Shown: in pieces, positions 11,322 through 22,422 of the stretch
Position numbering within the stretch: position 1 is the stretch's first letter
How the letters are laid out: every line of letters begins with the position of its first letter
Source of the DNA: Bactericera cockerelli
Lineage: Eukaryota > Arthropoda > Insecta > Hemiptera > Triozidae
Reading direction: 5' to 3'
Length of the DNA stretch: 64,000 nt
Assembly (NCBI GenBank): GCA_024516035.1
Contig: CM044965.1
Coordinates: 29,064,972-29,128,971 of the forward strand
Position numbers and translations under genes: made by a program
The notes under the pieces: model-generated
What the model was told of the DNA's origin: nothing
The model's database searches: none
What the model saw: the letters and a program-made list of their open reading frames with translations, nothing else

Positions 11322-14300
11322 ACCAAGAAGATATTTTTAATAGTAATAAACCATCCCCAGGCTCACAAGCATCAACCTACACTGGTCTTTGATGCAAATT
11401 CTCCTCTTCTGTAATAAATTAAAAAAATGAAAACCATTCTAAAATTATGTCTTGGAATTTTAAATACTTCATACAAGTTTGTGATAAGTACAGTTGGAGA
11501 CTGGCTTTTCTTTTTATTTCTTGTTTACATTTTTGTAGATTTTTAAGTAAAATCTCTTCGATTTGTAATTTCCAAGCACAGCATTGATTTACAATCTTGC
11601 TTGGTGTGTCGAAATTAATTCACTTAAGAATACCACAGAATGTAAACAACTAATGCTATTGTTTACATTTTTGTAGATTTTTAAGTAAAATCTCTTCGAT
11701 TTGTAAATTCCAAGCACAGCATTGATTTACAATCTTGCTTGGTGGGTCAAAATGAATTTACTTAACAATACCACATAGTGTAAACAACTCATGCTATGAA
11801 AACCATTCTACAATTATGCCTTATTATTCATGCTTGTCAAAATTTTATGCCAAAATATGGTTTTTTTTAACCACATGACAAGTAATATTTGTGATGCTGT
11901 TCAAAATTCTGACATGATATGAGGTTTACAAATGTTGTCCTCTAATATTTGTACATTTCTTACCATTTCAATTTGGCAGTAGTGTCTTGGTTAGACAAAT
12001 TGTCATTAAGTATTTTTAGACAGCTCTCTCAACTATTTCTTCTCGTGTGATTAAAAAATCATATGTTCATTACCTTTAGTTGGAGACTGGCTCTTCTTTT
12101 TATTTATTGTTTACATTTTTGTAGATTTTTAAGTAAAATCTCTTCGATTTGTAATTTCCAAGCACAGCATTGATTTACAATCTTGCTTGGTGTGTCGAAA
12201 TTAATTCACTTAAGAATACCACAGAATGTAAACAACTAATGTAATGAAAACCATTCCTCCTAAAGTAACGTTATGGGGCAACACAAAACAAAACGTAACC
12301 AAGAAGATATTTTTAATACTAATAAACCATCCCCGGGCTCACAAGCATCAACATATGCTGGTGTTTAATGCAAATTCTCCTCTTCTGTAATAAATTAAAA
12401 AATGAAAAAATGAAAACCATTCTAAAATCATGTCTTGGAATTTTAAATACTTCATACAAGTTTGTGATAAGAACAGTTGGAGACTGGCTTTTCTTTTTAT
12501 TTCTTGTTTACATTTTTGTAGATTTTTAAGTAAAATCTCTTCGATTTGTAATTTCCAAGCACAGCATTGATTTACAATCTTGCTTGGTGTGTCAAAATTA
12601 ATTCACTTCAGAATACCACAGAATGTAAACAACTAATGTAATGAAAACCATTCCTCCTAAAGTAACGTTATGGGGCAACACAAAACAAAACGTAACCAAG
12701 ATGATATTTTTAATACTAATAAACCATCCCCCGGGCTCACAAGCATCAACATATGCTGGTGTTTAATGCAAATTCTCCTCTTCTGTAATAAATTAAAAAA
12801 TAAAAAAAATGAAAACCATTCTAAAATCATGTCTTGGAATTTTAAATACTTCATACAAGTTTGTGATAAGTACAGTTGGAGACTGGCTTTTCTTTTTATT
12901 TCTTGTTTACATTTTTGTAGATTTTTAAGTAAAATCTCTTTGATTTGTAATTTCCAAGCACAGCATTGATTTACAATCTTGCTTGGTGTGTCGAAATTAA
13001 TTCACTTAAGAATACCACAGAATGTAAACAACTAATGCTATTGTTTACATTTTTGTAGATTTTTAAGTAAAATCTCTTCGATTTGTAAATTCCAAGCACA
13101 GCATTGATTTACAATCTTGCTTGGTGGGTCGAAATGAATTTACTTAACAATACCACATAGTGTAAACAACTCATGCTATGAAAACCATTCTACAATTATG
13201 CCTTATTATTCATGCTTGTCAAAATTTTTATGCCAAAAATATGGTTTTTTTAACCACATGACAAGTAATATTTGTGATGCTGTTCAAAATTCTGACATGA
13301 TATGAGGTTTACAAATGTTGTCCTCTAATATTTGTACATTTCTTACCATTTCAATTTGGCAGTAGTGTCTTGGTTAGACAAATTGTCATTAAGTATTTTT
13401 AGACAGCTCTCTCAACTATTTCTTCTTGTGTGATTAAAAAATCATATGTTCATTACCTTTAGTTGGAGACTGGCTCTTCTTTTTATTTATTGTTTACATT
13501 TTTGTAGATTTTTAAGTAAAATCTCTTCGATTTGTAATTTCCAAGCACAGCATTGATTTACAATCTTGCTTGGTGTGTCGAAATTAATTCACTTAAGAAT
13601 ACCACAGAATGTAAACAACTAATGTAATGAAAACCATTCCTCCTAAAGTAACGTTATGGGGCAACACAAAACAAAACGTAACCAAGAAGATATTTTTAAT
13701 ACTAATAAACCATCCCCCGGGCTCACAAGCATCAACATATGCTGGTGTTTAATGCAAATTCTCCTCTTCTGTAATAAATTAAAAAATAAAAAAATGAAAA
13801 CCATTCTAAAATCATGTCTTGGAATTTTAAATACTTCATACAAGTTTGTGATAAGAACAGTTGGAGACTGGCTTTTCTTTTTATTTCTTGTTTACATTTT
13901 TGTAGATTTTTAAGTAAAATCTCTTCGATTTGTAATTTCCAAGCACAGCATTGATTTACAATCTTGCTTGGTGTGTCGAAATTAATTCACTTAAGAATAC
14001 CACAGAATGTAAACAACTAATGCTATTGTTTACATTTTTGTAGATTTTTAAGTAAAATCTCTTCGATTTGTAAATTCCAAGCACAGCATTGATTTACAAT
14101 CTTGCTTGGTGGGTCGAAATGAATTTACTTAACAATACCACATAGTGTAAACAACTCATGCTATGAAAACCATTCTACAATTATGCCTTATTATTCATGC
14201 TTGTCAAAACTTTATGCCAAAATATGGTTTTTTTAACCACATGACAAGTAATATTTGTGATGCTGTTCAAAATTCTGACATGATATGAGGTTTACAAATG

Positions 14301-14636
14301 TTGTCCTCTAATATTTGTACATTTCTTACCATTTCAATTTGGCAGTAGTGTCTTGGTTAGACAAATTGTCATTAAGTATTTTTAGACAGCTCTCTCAACT
14401 ATTTCTTCTCGTGTGATTAAAAAATCATATGTTCATTACCTTTAGTTGGAGACTGGCTCTTCTTTTTATTTATTGTTTACATTTTTGTAGATTTTTAAGT
14501 AAAATCTCTTCGATTTGTAATTTCCAAGCACAGCATTGATTTACAATCTTGCTTGGTGTGTCGAAATTAATTCACTTAAGAATACCACAGAATGTAAACA
14601 ACTAATGTAATGAAAACCATTCCTCCTAAAGTAATG
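11322..14636. repeat. Higher-order tandem array with palindromic subunits
   Basis: The landmark ACCAAGAAGATATTTTT (one copy ACCAAGATGATATTTTT) occurs at 11322, 12298, 12695 and 13681, giving unit spacings of 976, 397 and 986 bp and a last unit of about 956 bp. Each long unit contains three copies, and the short unit one copy, of a ~130-bp subunit starting TTGTTTACATT and ending AATGTAAACAA. The ten subunit starts are 11521, 11659, 12108, 12504, 12903, 13041, 13490, 13888, 14026 and 14473. The 11-bp subunit ends are perfect inverted repeats and the symmetry continues imperfectly inward. The short unit equals a long unit missing the segment between subunit 1 and subunit 3. Open frames within the array are repeat artefacts. 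Confidence 0.95.
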
Positions 14637-14684
14637 TTACTGGTGATACTTTTTACTTAGAAACTTATTTTATTTCTTTTCATT

Positions 14685-14905
14685 TTATAAATAAAACAAT
14701 GCACTCATTTCTTCAGAAGGCAATGCTGACAACACACTGGCAGCATTGCCCCTCTGAATCGCCAAACTTATTTTCTCTGTTAAATAGCTCTTTGATCTTG
14801 GGTCTCCAGTTTTATCAATCATTTTCTTTCCAATTGTCCTTATCCATTCTTTTCCTTCCTTACACCAAACTCCCATCGTCTCAACAGCCATCACAACTAA
14901 ATCAA
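14685..14905 (-). pseudogene. Non-LTR retrotransposon ORF2 C-terminal fragment
   Basis: Minus-strand peptide begins near MAVETMGVWCKEGKEWI and contains ISLAIQRGNAASVLSALPS before its stop at 14685. An A-V-E-T-(L/M)-G followed by (L/I)S(L/V)AIQRGNAASV(L) is the C-terminal signature of a widespread non-LTR retrotransposon ORF2. A second fragment of this type lies at 36974-37138. Here it replaces about 125 bp of a tandem-array unit, whose flanking motifs (GATGCAAATTCTCC, GAAAACCATTC) resume at 14918. Confidence 0.6.
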
Positions 14906-15665
14906 ACCCTCTTGTTTGATGCAAATTCTCCTTTTCTGTAATAAAAAAAAAAAAAAATGAAAACCATTCTAAAATCATGTCTTTGTAATTTTAAATACTT
15001 CATAAAAGTCTGTCATATGTACAGTTGGAGACTGGCTCTTCTTTTTTTATGTGAAATATTTTTGATTTGTAAATCCAAGCTCAGCGTTGATTTACAATCT
15101 TGTGGGGTGTCTCGAGATGAATTTACTTAACAATACCATAAAGTATAACCAACTAGTGTAATGAAAACCATTCTACAATCATGTCTTTTTATTTTTAAAT
15201 ACTTCATACTTGTCTGCCAAATGTATAGTTTGAGACTTCAATCTCCATCATGTCTTGTGTACATTTTATGGTACTTATATGCAATTTTATGTTACGATAA
15301 CTTGAATACTAAGATTCTTGAGACACATGTGTTATTTTATGTATGAAAAATAATTGACACTTCAAATGAAAAACTTTCTTCTGAGATTAACTTTCACCTT
15401 CTCCTTTTATTTCACAGCTTCATATCCATTCAAATTCATGCAATACCTATGCACAACCCTGTCTGAAGACTAGCTTTCGGCTTGAATTTGGCACTTCATC
15501 AATTCAAATATATTTGCCTGTGTCTGGTGCCTCCATTGGAATTGTCTTCAAGATCGAAAATCTCATGAGAGCTAAATGTGCATAATAAGTACTTTTTTTA
15601 AATATTTAAATTAACAGTTTAGAAAAAAAAAGTTCATATTAAGAACAGCCTTTGAATAAATCTTA
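14906..15665. other. Degenerate array unit and non-coding DNA
   Basis: From 14918 to about 15235 the tandem-array motifs recur in worn form (GATGCAAATTCTCC, CAGTTGGAGACTGGCTCTTC, CAGCGTTGATTTACAATCTTG, AATTTACTTAACAATACC). From 15236 to 15665 no gene or repeat family is recognised. Confidence 0.55.
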
Positions 15666-15935
15666 TACAGGGTGTCCCACCAAAGTTGGGCACCTCAATT
15701 ACTCGGCCCCTGATGGGGTTTTTAAAAAACAAAACCAAATTTACTTGTCCTAATTATGCACTTTTATTATACCTACAGAGTAGTTTTAAGTCAGAAACTG
15801 AGCTGACTAATAACACCTCAACTTTGATAAAACAAATTTATCTGAAAGCGCGTATTGGGACGTGTACTCTTGTATTTTTATTTTCAAAAACGCCATCAGG
15901 GGCCGAAAAATTTGAGGTGTCTAACTTCAGTCTGT
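15666..15935. mobile_element. TACAGGGTG-family MITE
   Basis: The left end is TACAGGGTGTCCCACC and then CACCTCAATTACTCGGCCCC. The right side, reverse-complemented, reads GACACCTCAAATTTTTCGGC and CCCTGATGGCGTTTTTG, so about 60 bp of imperfect terminal inverted repeat is visible. The outermost right end is decayed. The first 60 bp match the ends of the large foldback at 22741-24396. Confidence 0.7.
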
Positions 15936-16387
15936 TTATGTGAGCACCTGAGGATAGTTGAACTTTGGTTGGGTTACTCCTCTTCACTTAGAGTTCAGTT
16001 GCTCAGCAATAAAAATGTTTTTGATATCAATAAATTAGTTATCTATAAAAAATTTATCAATAGTTTCGCTGATAATTTGGTATATAAAAAGTTTGGTTAA
16101 AAAAAAAAAATCATAAACAAAAGGGCAATTAGCAATACTTTTCCAATACAAATTGTGTATTTGGAGGATAGTTGATAAAATGAGCATGTAGAAGTTTATA
16201 TAATTTATTTTTGAATAAATTACCATTGAGAAACAATTACTCTATGTAGGTACTTAACTATTATTCATATAACTAGGATTTTTTTCTTTGTTCTTTAAAA
16301 ACTACTTTAAATTAGTTTTTACTGTATGCAAAATAAAGAAGTTATTCATGAACTGTTTGCTCCATTTATTATATTTTTATGTTAACT

Positions 16388-16703
16388 TTTTTTTTTTTTT
16401 TTTTTTTTAAAGATGAGTGTTTCACAGCCTTTTTTATTTCGTAGCCATGAAACAGGAACTACTGTAGACGCTTGTGGTCTGTGTTGTAGCCTGCCCATCC
16501 CGTAGTATGCCTCCCCTCTGATGGGCGAGAAGTGACACAATACTTCCCAATTAGGTGCTGGGTCAACACGAGCGCACCGGAAGGTATCCCTTACAAACAA
16601 TTGTAACCAAATTAAGAATACAAATTTTTGTCGGCACGGGGGATTGAACCCAGGACCTTCCGCATGGCAAGCGAGTGCTTAACCACTGAGCTAATCGCTT
16701 AAC
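16388..16703 (-). mobile_element. tRNA-Gly-derived SINE, family G (full length)
   Basis: Minus strand: a tRNA-like head (AGCTCAGTGGTTAAGCACTC, then CGCTTGCCATGCGGAAGG and GGGTTCAATCCCC), a body with TAATTTGGTTACAATTG, GGGATACCTTCCGGTGCG and CTCGCCCATCAGAGGGGAGG, then TTTCATGGCTACGAAATAAA and an A tail of about 25 bases (T run 16389-16409 on plus). The anticodon arm and T arm are close to tRNA-Gly(GCC). Nearly identical copies lie at 54726 and 62284, and a fragment at 53635. Confidence 0.85.
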
Positions 16704-17695
16704 TGTGTTTTATTGTTTACTGTAACCTGATATTGGACGGGAATCAGAAAATCTTTTGGTTTTATTTTAAACTGCACTTTCCAAATCATCTAGTCAATAT
16801 TGAATATCTCAAAGATCAACTCATTGGGCTGCTTTAAACTGCCTATAATATTTAGGAGCAAGACTTCTGAAGTTTGTAAATATACAGGGTGTAACAGACT
16901 TGATGTAAAATCTCTTAAGGAGTGGTAGTACAGATCATTTCCCACCAGTAATGTTCTATAACACTTTTGATTTAACTTAGTGGTTCGCGAGATATTGTTT
17001 TTTTGAATTATTTTAACAAGTCCCCTGCCGCTCGACAAAGAATGGCATCTAACTTCATAAATACAGTAGATGAGGCAATAAATTTAACTTTTTTCATAAG
17101 ATAACAATATTTCACTATTATTTAGACTAAATTTATTCTTAAAAATTGCACACGTACTGAAAAAAATCAGCAGCAGTGGAAAATTTATTGCAAACATGAA
17201 ATCTACCTGAAACTTCAGCCGCCATTTTCTCAAAATACTGCCTACATAAAGTATTGGTTTCATTTGTGTAAAAACTTGCTTGAAGTCTTAACTTTAAGAA
17301 AATATGTTCATAAGAGAGAAAGGGTCTCAATGATAAAATGGTTTGAATGAAATGAAACACAACAATGTACCTACATAGTTAACACCCACAGGTAAAGGTG
17401 GTATTAAGGTCAATGAGTTGTCAGTGAGGTCAACGAGGTGAAATCCATCATGGAATATTTTTTTTTTTTTTTTACGGTTACCTGTTTAAGTGCAAAAGGG
17501 TTATTTACTATGTTGGTACTTAAAAATATTAAATGAAGACGACGAAAACACATAATTACTTATTTTTACACCATCCAACAATGTTTAAATAAAGAAAATA
17601 ATAATAATGCATTTTTTTTTTTTTATTTACTTGTTCCTGTTAAAATTGTGTTTTCTGTTGTTTTTTTCTTCATTTCATATTTAGGAGGTACTAAA
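16704..17695. other. Non-coding stretch with one TACAGGGTG terminus
   Basis: A lone TACAGGGTGTAACAGAC end at 16883 belongs to the TACAGGGTG MITE superfamily, but no matching right end was found. The rest is AT-rich without a recognisable gene. Confidence 0.5.
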
Positions 17696-17699
17696 AAAT

Positions 17700-17843
17700 A
17701 TCAATTTTATTTTTTGTGTTATCACGATCGTGGTGCCACAATAACTCATACTCGCCTTACTAAATATTTGCCATACTTGAGACTCGAACCAGTGACCTTC
17801 AAGTAAAGAGTCTGCTGCCTTATCAATGAATCTACTGAGGCTA
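17700..17843 (-). mobile_element. tRNA-related SINE, family E
   Basis: Minus strand: GCCTCAGTAGATTCATTGATAAGGC (A-box side, over 25 bases) then a B box GGTTCGAGTCTC, then AAATATTTAGTAAGGCGAG. The same layout occurs at 30100, 34590, 57328 and 58940. The TAAAGCGAGTTTGAG-like body identifies the family. Confidence 0.65.
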
Positions 17844-18381
17844 AGCTTTTGGGCCGTTCAAAAGTAAATGGCAACCATAATTTTTCAAATTGAAGAAAAA
17901 AATTAGTTCCCCTGGTAAAAGTAGGATGGATAGCCTGGGAGGTACAGTTAGTAGTACTGACTGACTTTTTTTTTCATTTTCTTTTGTCTATCTGTTTTTT
18001 CATTTCCTTTTTTCTATCTTTTTTTTTCCTTGCAACTCTCATTGTATTTATTTACAGAACAGAACTTGGGTCACAATATAATTTTCGAACATGCAACTCA
18101 TTATAACTATTTCCGCAAACAAAGTAGTGTCACTAGTAGTATTCACAAAGGTTATGAATAAATATAAATTAACCAACATTTTATGTTAAAGTCATTTTTA
18201 TATTACTGGGTATCGCAACATCCTTCAATGAAGAGTCAAGCTTTTATTTCTTTACCTATGCTATTAAAAATGAGTCCTAGATAGAACATTAAAATAAAAA
18301 TCGTTTTTTCTTCAAATGTTTATTGATTTTTATTTCATCATCAGAGGAAAGTCAATTAAATCAAAAAGTAGTGATATCTCT
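17844..18381. other. Non-coding stretch
   Basis: AT-rich sequence with several TTTTCTATCT-like runs. No gene, RNA or clear repeat recognised. Confidence 0.5.
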
Positions 18382-18858
18382 CCAAAAAAGCACTGCGTGT
18401 AAGAATAGTCTTCAAGTGTTGGAATGTTAAAAAAATAACTGATTTCAAAAACGTCAATTTTCTATGTTTGAAGGAATTAATTTTCACATAATTAGGTAGT
18501 CTCTTGATAATTCAATCAAAATAATAGCCTCACAACAACACTACACCCTTGAGCAACCTTAGATTTGGTATTTTTAGAATTTAACCAAAAAATAGCCACA
18601 CAATACTCATGAAAGAACACAATTTTGTTCTTTCATGAGTATTGTGTGGCTATTTTTTGGTTAAATTCTAAAAATACCAAATCAAAGTTTGCTCAAGGGT
18701 GTAGTTTTTTTGTGATACTATTATTTTGATTGAATCATCAAGAGACTAATTACGTGAAAAATAATACCGTCAAACATAGAAAATTGACGTGTTTTTATAT
18801 CAGTTCTTTTTAATCATTCCAACACTTGGCTATTTTTACACAAAGTGTTTTTTTTTGG
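18382..18858. repeat. 477-bp palindrome (foldback MITE)
   Basis: The two halves are reverse complements about a centre at 18622-18623 (GAAAGAACACAATTTTGTTC). The core 18541-18704 is nearly perfect: CTACACCCTTGAGCAA on the left and TTGCTCAAGGGTGTAG on the right. Outer arms match with indels: AGTGTTGGAATG near 18417 pairs with CATTCCAACACT near 18817, and GTCTCTTGAT pairs with ATCAAGAGAC. No coding. It resembles a snap-back MITE whose ends lie in A/T- and G-rich sequence. Confidence 0.9.
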
Positions 18859-19460
18859 GGGGGGTTAGACAAACCAGACTGAGAATTGATTTCCAATATT
18901 CCAAGTACAATGCTATGGTCTAAGCTCTTGTGGCCAGTTCCAGTGGCGTAGCTAGATCTTCATTTTGGGGGGGGTTTTGATCAGGGTTCAGAAATCTCGC
19001 CTCACGTATATTTGCTGGGGTTTCTGGGAAATTTGGGGGGGGGGGGGGGGTTATTCCCAAACCCCTCCCCTGGCCACTTCTAAGAATGATTGTCGCGACT
19101 ATTGAGGCCACTTACATTGAAAACATGGTTATAACATTCTGTGTGGTACTGGGGCTACTCTAGAGTTGGGGCACCATTGTAGTTGCGCACTTTGAAATCC
19201 CGATTTCCTGTGAACAGACTTGTTAATATGCATGTCTCTTTGCCATGAACTCTAATTATTTGGGTTTTATATTTTTCATGTGAATTATTCACTACAGTAA
19301 AGAAAATCACTCATGTTCTTGTTTCCAGTTTACAACATGAGAAGGTGGACATGCAAGTGAACAATGTAAATTTTTGAAAAATATCAATAAATTCATAAAA
19401 TATAATGGTAAACACATTAATCTCATCTTAAAGGAAAAATCATGTTCATTCCTTACTCTA
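18859..19460. other. Non-coding stretch with poly-G
   Basis: Contains G runs at about 18857-18864, 18967-18974 and 19035-19050. The phrase CAGTGGCGTAGCTAGATC at 18942 is a common repeat-derived word. No gene recognised. Confidence 0.45.
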
Positions 19461-19785
19461 GGTAGAACTGAGAACGTCCATCACAACAGATGCTGCTACT
19501 GGTAACCGCTTTCAATCAATCTTAGAAGAACAACTCTCTGTTTACCCAACCTACAAATATAAAATTAAATTATGGTTGAGGGTGACAGCCAGCCCAAGAG
19601 CTGAGTGTTCTCCCCAACTATCAATTAGTCAAGAAAAATGTTGGGAAACCAAGTTAAATCCTTTGTTTAGGAAGATCTGAGAACGTCCATCACAACCAAA
19701 GCTGCTACTGGAAACCGCTTCCAATCAATCTTAGAAGAACAACTCTCTGTTTACCCAAACTACAAATATAAAATTAAATTAAAAA
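19461..19785. repeat. Direct duplication, ~205-bp spacing
   Basis: Two ~118-bp copies (about 19461-19571 and 19668-19785) share CTGAGAACGTCCATCACAAC, GCTGCTACTGG, CAATCAATCTTAGAAGAACA and ACTCTCTGTTTACCC with few differences. A worn third piece (CCAAAGCTGCTACTG, CAATCAATGCATGAAGAA) is at 20533-20573. No coding seen. Confidence 0.8.
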
Positions 19786-21200
19786 AAAAAATTATCACAG
19801 ACACAAAACCAAAGTTGCTCAGGAGGTTATGAAACGTCCAACAATATAAAAAAATTGAAATTGGAGCAAAAAAAAAAAAAAAACAAATAACAACAATTGG
19901 AACTCTTACTACATAAGAAGCTCAACACAAAGCATCAAGCTGACAAAGAATAATAGAAGTAATTTTATCAGTAAAAAAAAGATTGTGCAAGGGTGTCATG
20001 TATAATTTATGTAAGAAGCTACACTTTTGATTTTAAATATTACCCTATTGGAAGTATCGAGTGTCTATTGTAATATTAAATTACTAAATTCAGCGGAACC
20101 TATAGGTTTTTTCTCGTATAATGTGTGTATTTCTTGTTGGACAAAAACATTTTTAATTTTTTCCTAATTGAGGAAATCACACAAAATTGGTACAGATATA
20201 GCAAAGACAGAAAGGTCAATTTTCATAATTGAATGAAGTATTTGTCCTTGTTGACCTTTCCCATACAGGTTGTAGAGAAAAAAACTGTCAATGATTTTTT
20301 CTAAGTTCAATATTTTATCATAACAATGACCTATCTATTTGATGGCTCATCATTGTTGAGACAAAGGAATAAGAATCTGTTCATAAAGCACGACAATATT
20401 ACTTTTAATCGAAAATAATTAATTTTGAATTCATAGTTTTTTTCTACACCCTGTGTGGCAAAGGTCAACATTGACCAGTACTTCAATTATTCATGAAATT
20501 TTTTCTTCATGTCCCTGTTTTCTCTGTACGTTTCCAAAGCTGCTACTGTAACCATTCTCAATCAATGCATGAAGAATAGTGTTAATAGTTTAGTTATGTT
20601 TCTTGAAACACTTTACATGGGAATGTGAGAAAAGGCTCGAAATTCTTTTATTATTTGCAAGAATTTGCAGGAATCACTTGAGAGTGAAAAAAAGCACTCA
20701 ATGTAAAGGGAAGTCATGTGTAGAATAAGCAAGGTCAATTATTATTAAACAAGTTGGATCTAGTTTTATTTACAAAACAATTTATTTACAAAACAATGAC
20801 AGAATATATACATATATAGATATTAAAATTAAGAAAACAAAACTTGATCAAGGGCGGTGCTAATGCCAACGGCATTCTCTTCCAAGAGTCAATCAATATC
20901 CAAGAGTCAGAAGGGAAAAAACCAAAATAACCAATCACTTATCATCCAAATATTTGAAAGGTGAATTTTGATTTCATGAAGTATTTCTTCTGTAATTGAA
21001 TTTAAAACACATCAATCATGCATCTTTTAAAAAAAAAAATTCAGATCAACTTCTGTAAAATTGATGCAGAAAATTTATGATTTGTATAAGAAAACATGGT
21101 ATCAGAGTGAACGATAAACAGCACAGACAAATATCTCTCATATCTGAGAATATGTTGAAAAAGCCTCATGGAAAATCAAGAACACATCTAGAAGTATATG
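19786..21200. other. Non-coding stretch
   Basis: AT-rich with A runs. A segment at about 20850-20885 (TGATCAAGGGCGGTGCTAATGCC and ACGGCATTCTC) resembles 2027-2052 (TGATCAAGGTGATAATGCC, AAAGGCAT), suggesting a shared retroelement tail. No gene recognised. Confidence 0.45.
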
Positions 21201-22155
21201 TATATGGGTCATTTTCATTTATCTTGGGCATATCAAGTCCACAACCTTTCTCCTTTAATAAATGTCAAAATAATAGGGATATATGACTAAAATCTATTTG
21301 ATCACATCATGGGAAACAATTTTTTTTATATAAATTACAATAATAAATTGTCTTTTAAACTAATGTGGAGACTCAAAATTGCCAGTTATGTAAGTAACAT
21401 TCATGATATTTTAGGTGTCCCTTAGTCTAAGATTTTACTGTGTGCAAAAAATGCATTTCTCCCCATTATTTTCACCAAAATCCAATATAAATGAGGAAAA
21501 TCAAGTTTATTTAGGAAGTGACCATTAGTTTTCATAAAAAAATAATAATGTTCACCTCATTCTACGGACTTGTCAAGTTGTGTCCCTATGAAGAAAAAAA
21601 AATCTCCATCATGAATGTTACCCCCAAAAAATTGTAAACCATTTTGAAATTTTTGAAAACCCCTTAGAATGAGAAGCTAGCAGCTGCCGCCATTTTGCTT
21701 CCTACAGATGACATTGTTTTTGTTTTGAAATTTCCTGTCAGTTGGATGTCGGAAGCAGTACAGTGAGGGACAATGGTGGGTCTAATTTTTTTTGGCAATG
21801 TTACGCGGTTTTTAAAATAAATTGTAATGATTCTTTATATATAATGTATTTCTTTAATTCTTCTGCATGTCCTTTTTGTAAAGTGAATATTCCTTCATTG
21901 AGAAAAGATTGTTTGTGGGGTGTTACTCATGAACGTTACCGTCATGAATGTTACTTAGTGTCATGAACATTACCCGTGGTCATGAACGTGTTACCTGGTA
22001 TGTTTAGATTTTTGTAATTTTGTGTAAAGCTGGATTAGGAAAAAAATGTAGCCTGAAAAAAGACACCAAACATTTTTAAATTCAATTTTTAAAAAAAATC
22101 ATTAATTGTCTTAGAAAAATCCAATTGCCCAAGATATATGAAAATGACCCGTATA
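21201..22155. mobile_element. TIR-bounded DNA element, ~955 bp
   Basis: The left end, TATATGGGTCATTTTCATTT then ATCTTGGGCA, is the inverted match of the right end, TGCCCAAGATATATGAAAAT then GACCCGTATA, giving ~30-bp terminal inverted repeats with TA-rich junctions. The interior repeats variants of GTCATGAA(C/T)(G/A)TTACC (at 21609, 21926, 21941, 21961, 21979). A 74-codon open frame at 21742 is not recognised. Superfamily not assigned. Confidence 0.65.
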
Positions 22156-22422
22156 TTTGATGAGATTTATTTAATTTCTAATGAAGCCATGAAATTTTTT
22201 TTTTAATATTTCCAACTTTCCAAAGTAAATTTTGATGTTATGAACCCGTTCAAAAAAAGAGTCAAATATTAGTATATATTTGAGAACTTCTCGACCGTGT
22301 GACACATCTGTCACCTGACTATTCAGTCCATTAACAGTTTGTAGCAATGTACTAAAGTAAGTTCTATCTTCTACTACCTTTGATATACACTTTTTAGTAT
22401 TGTTCTTAAGTATGGAATATAT

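Noticed and set aside
12657..13913. 65-99-codon frames repeated in the array
   Set aside because: They recur with each tandem unit and show no coding signature.
11322..14636. CRISPR-like array of repeats
   Set aside because: Eukaryotic context; repeats are ~130 bp and ~980 bp without spacer structure.
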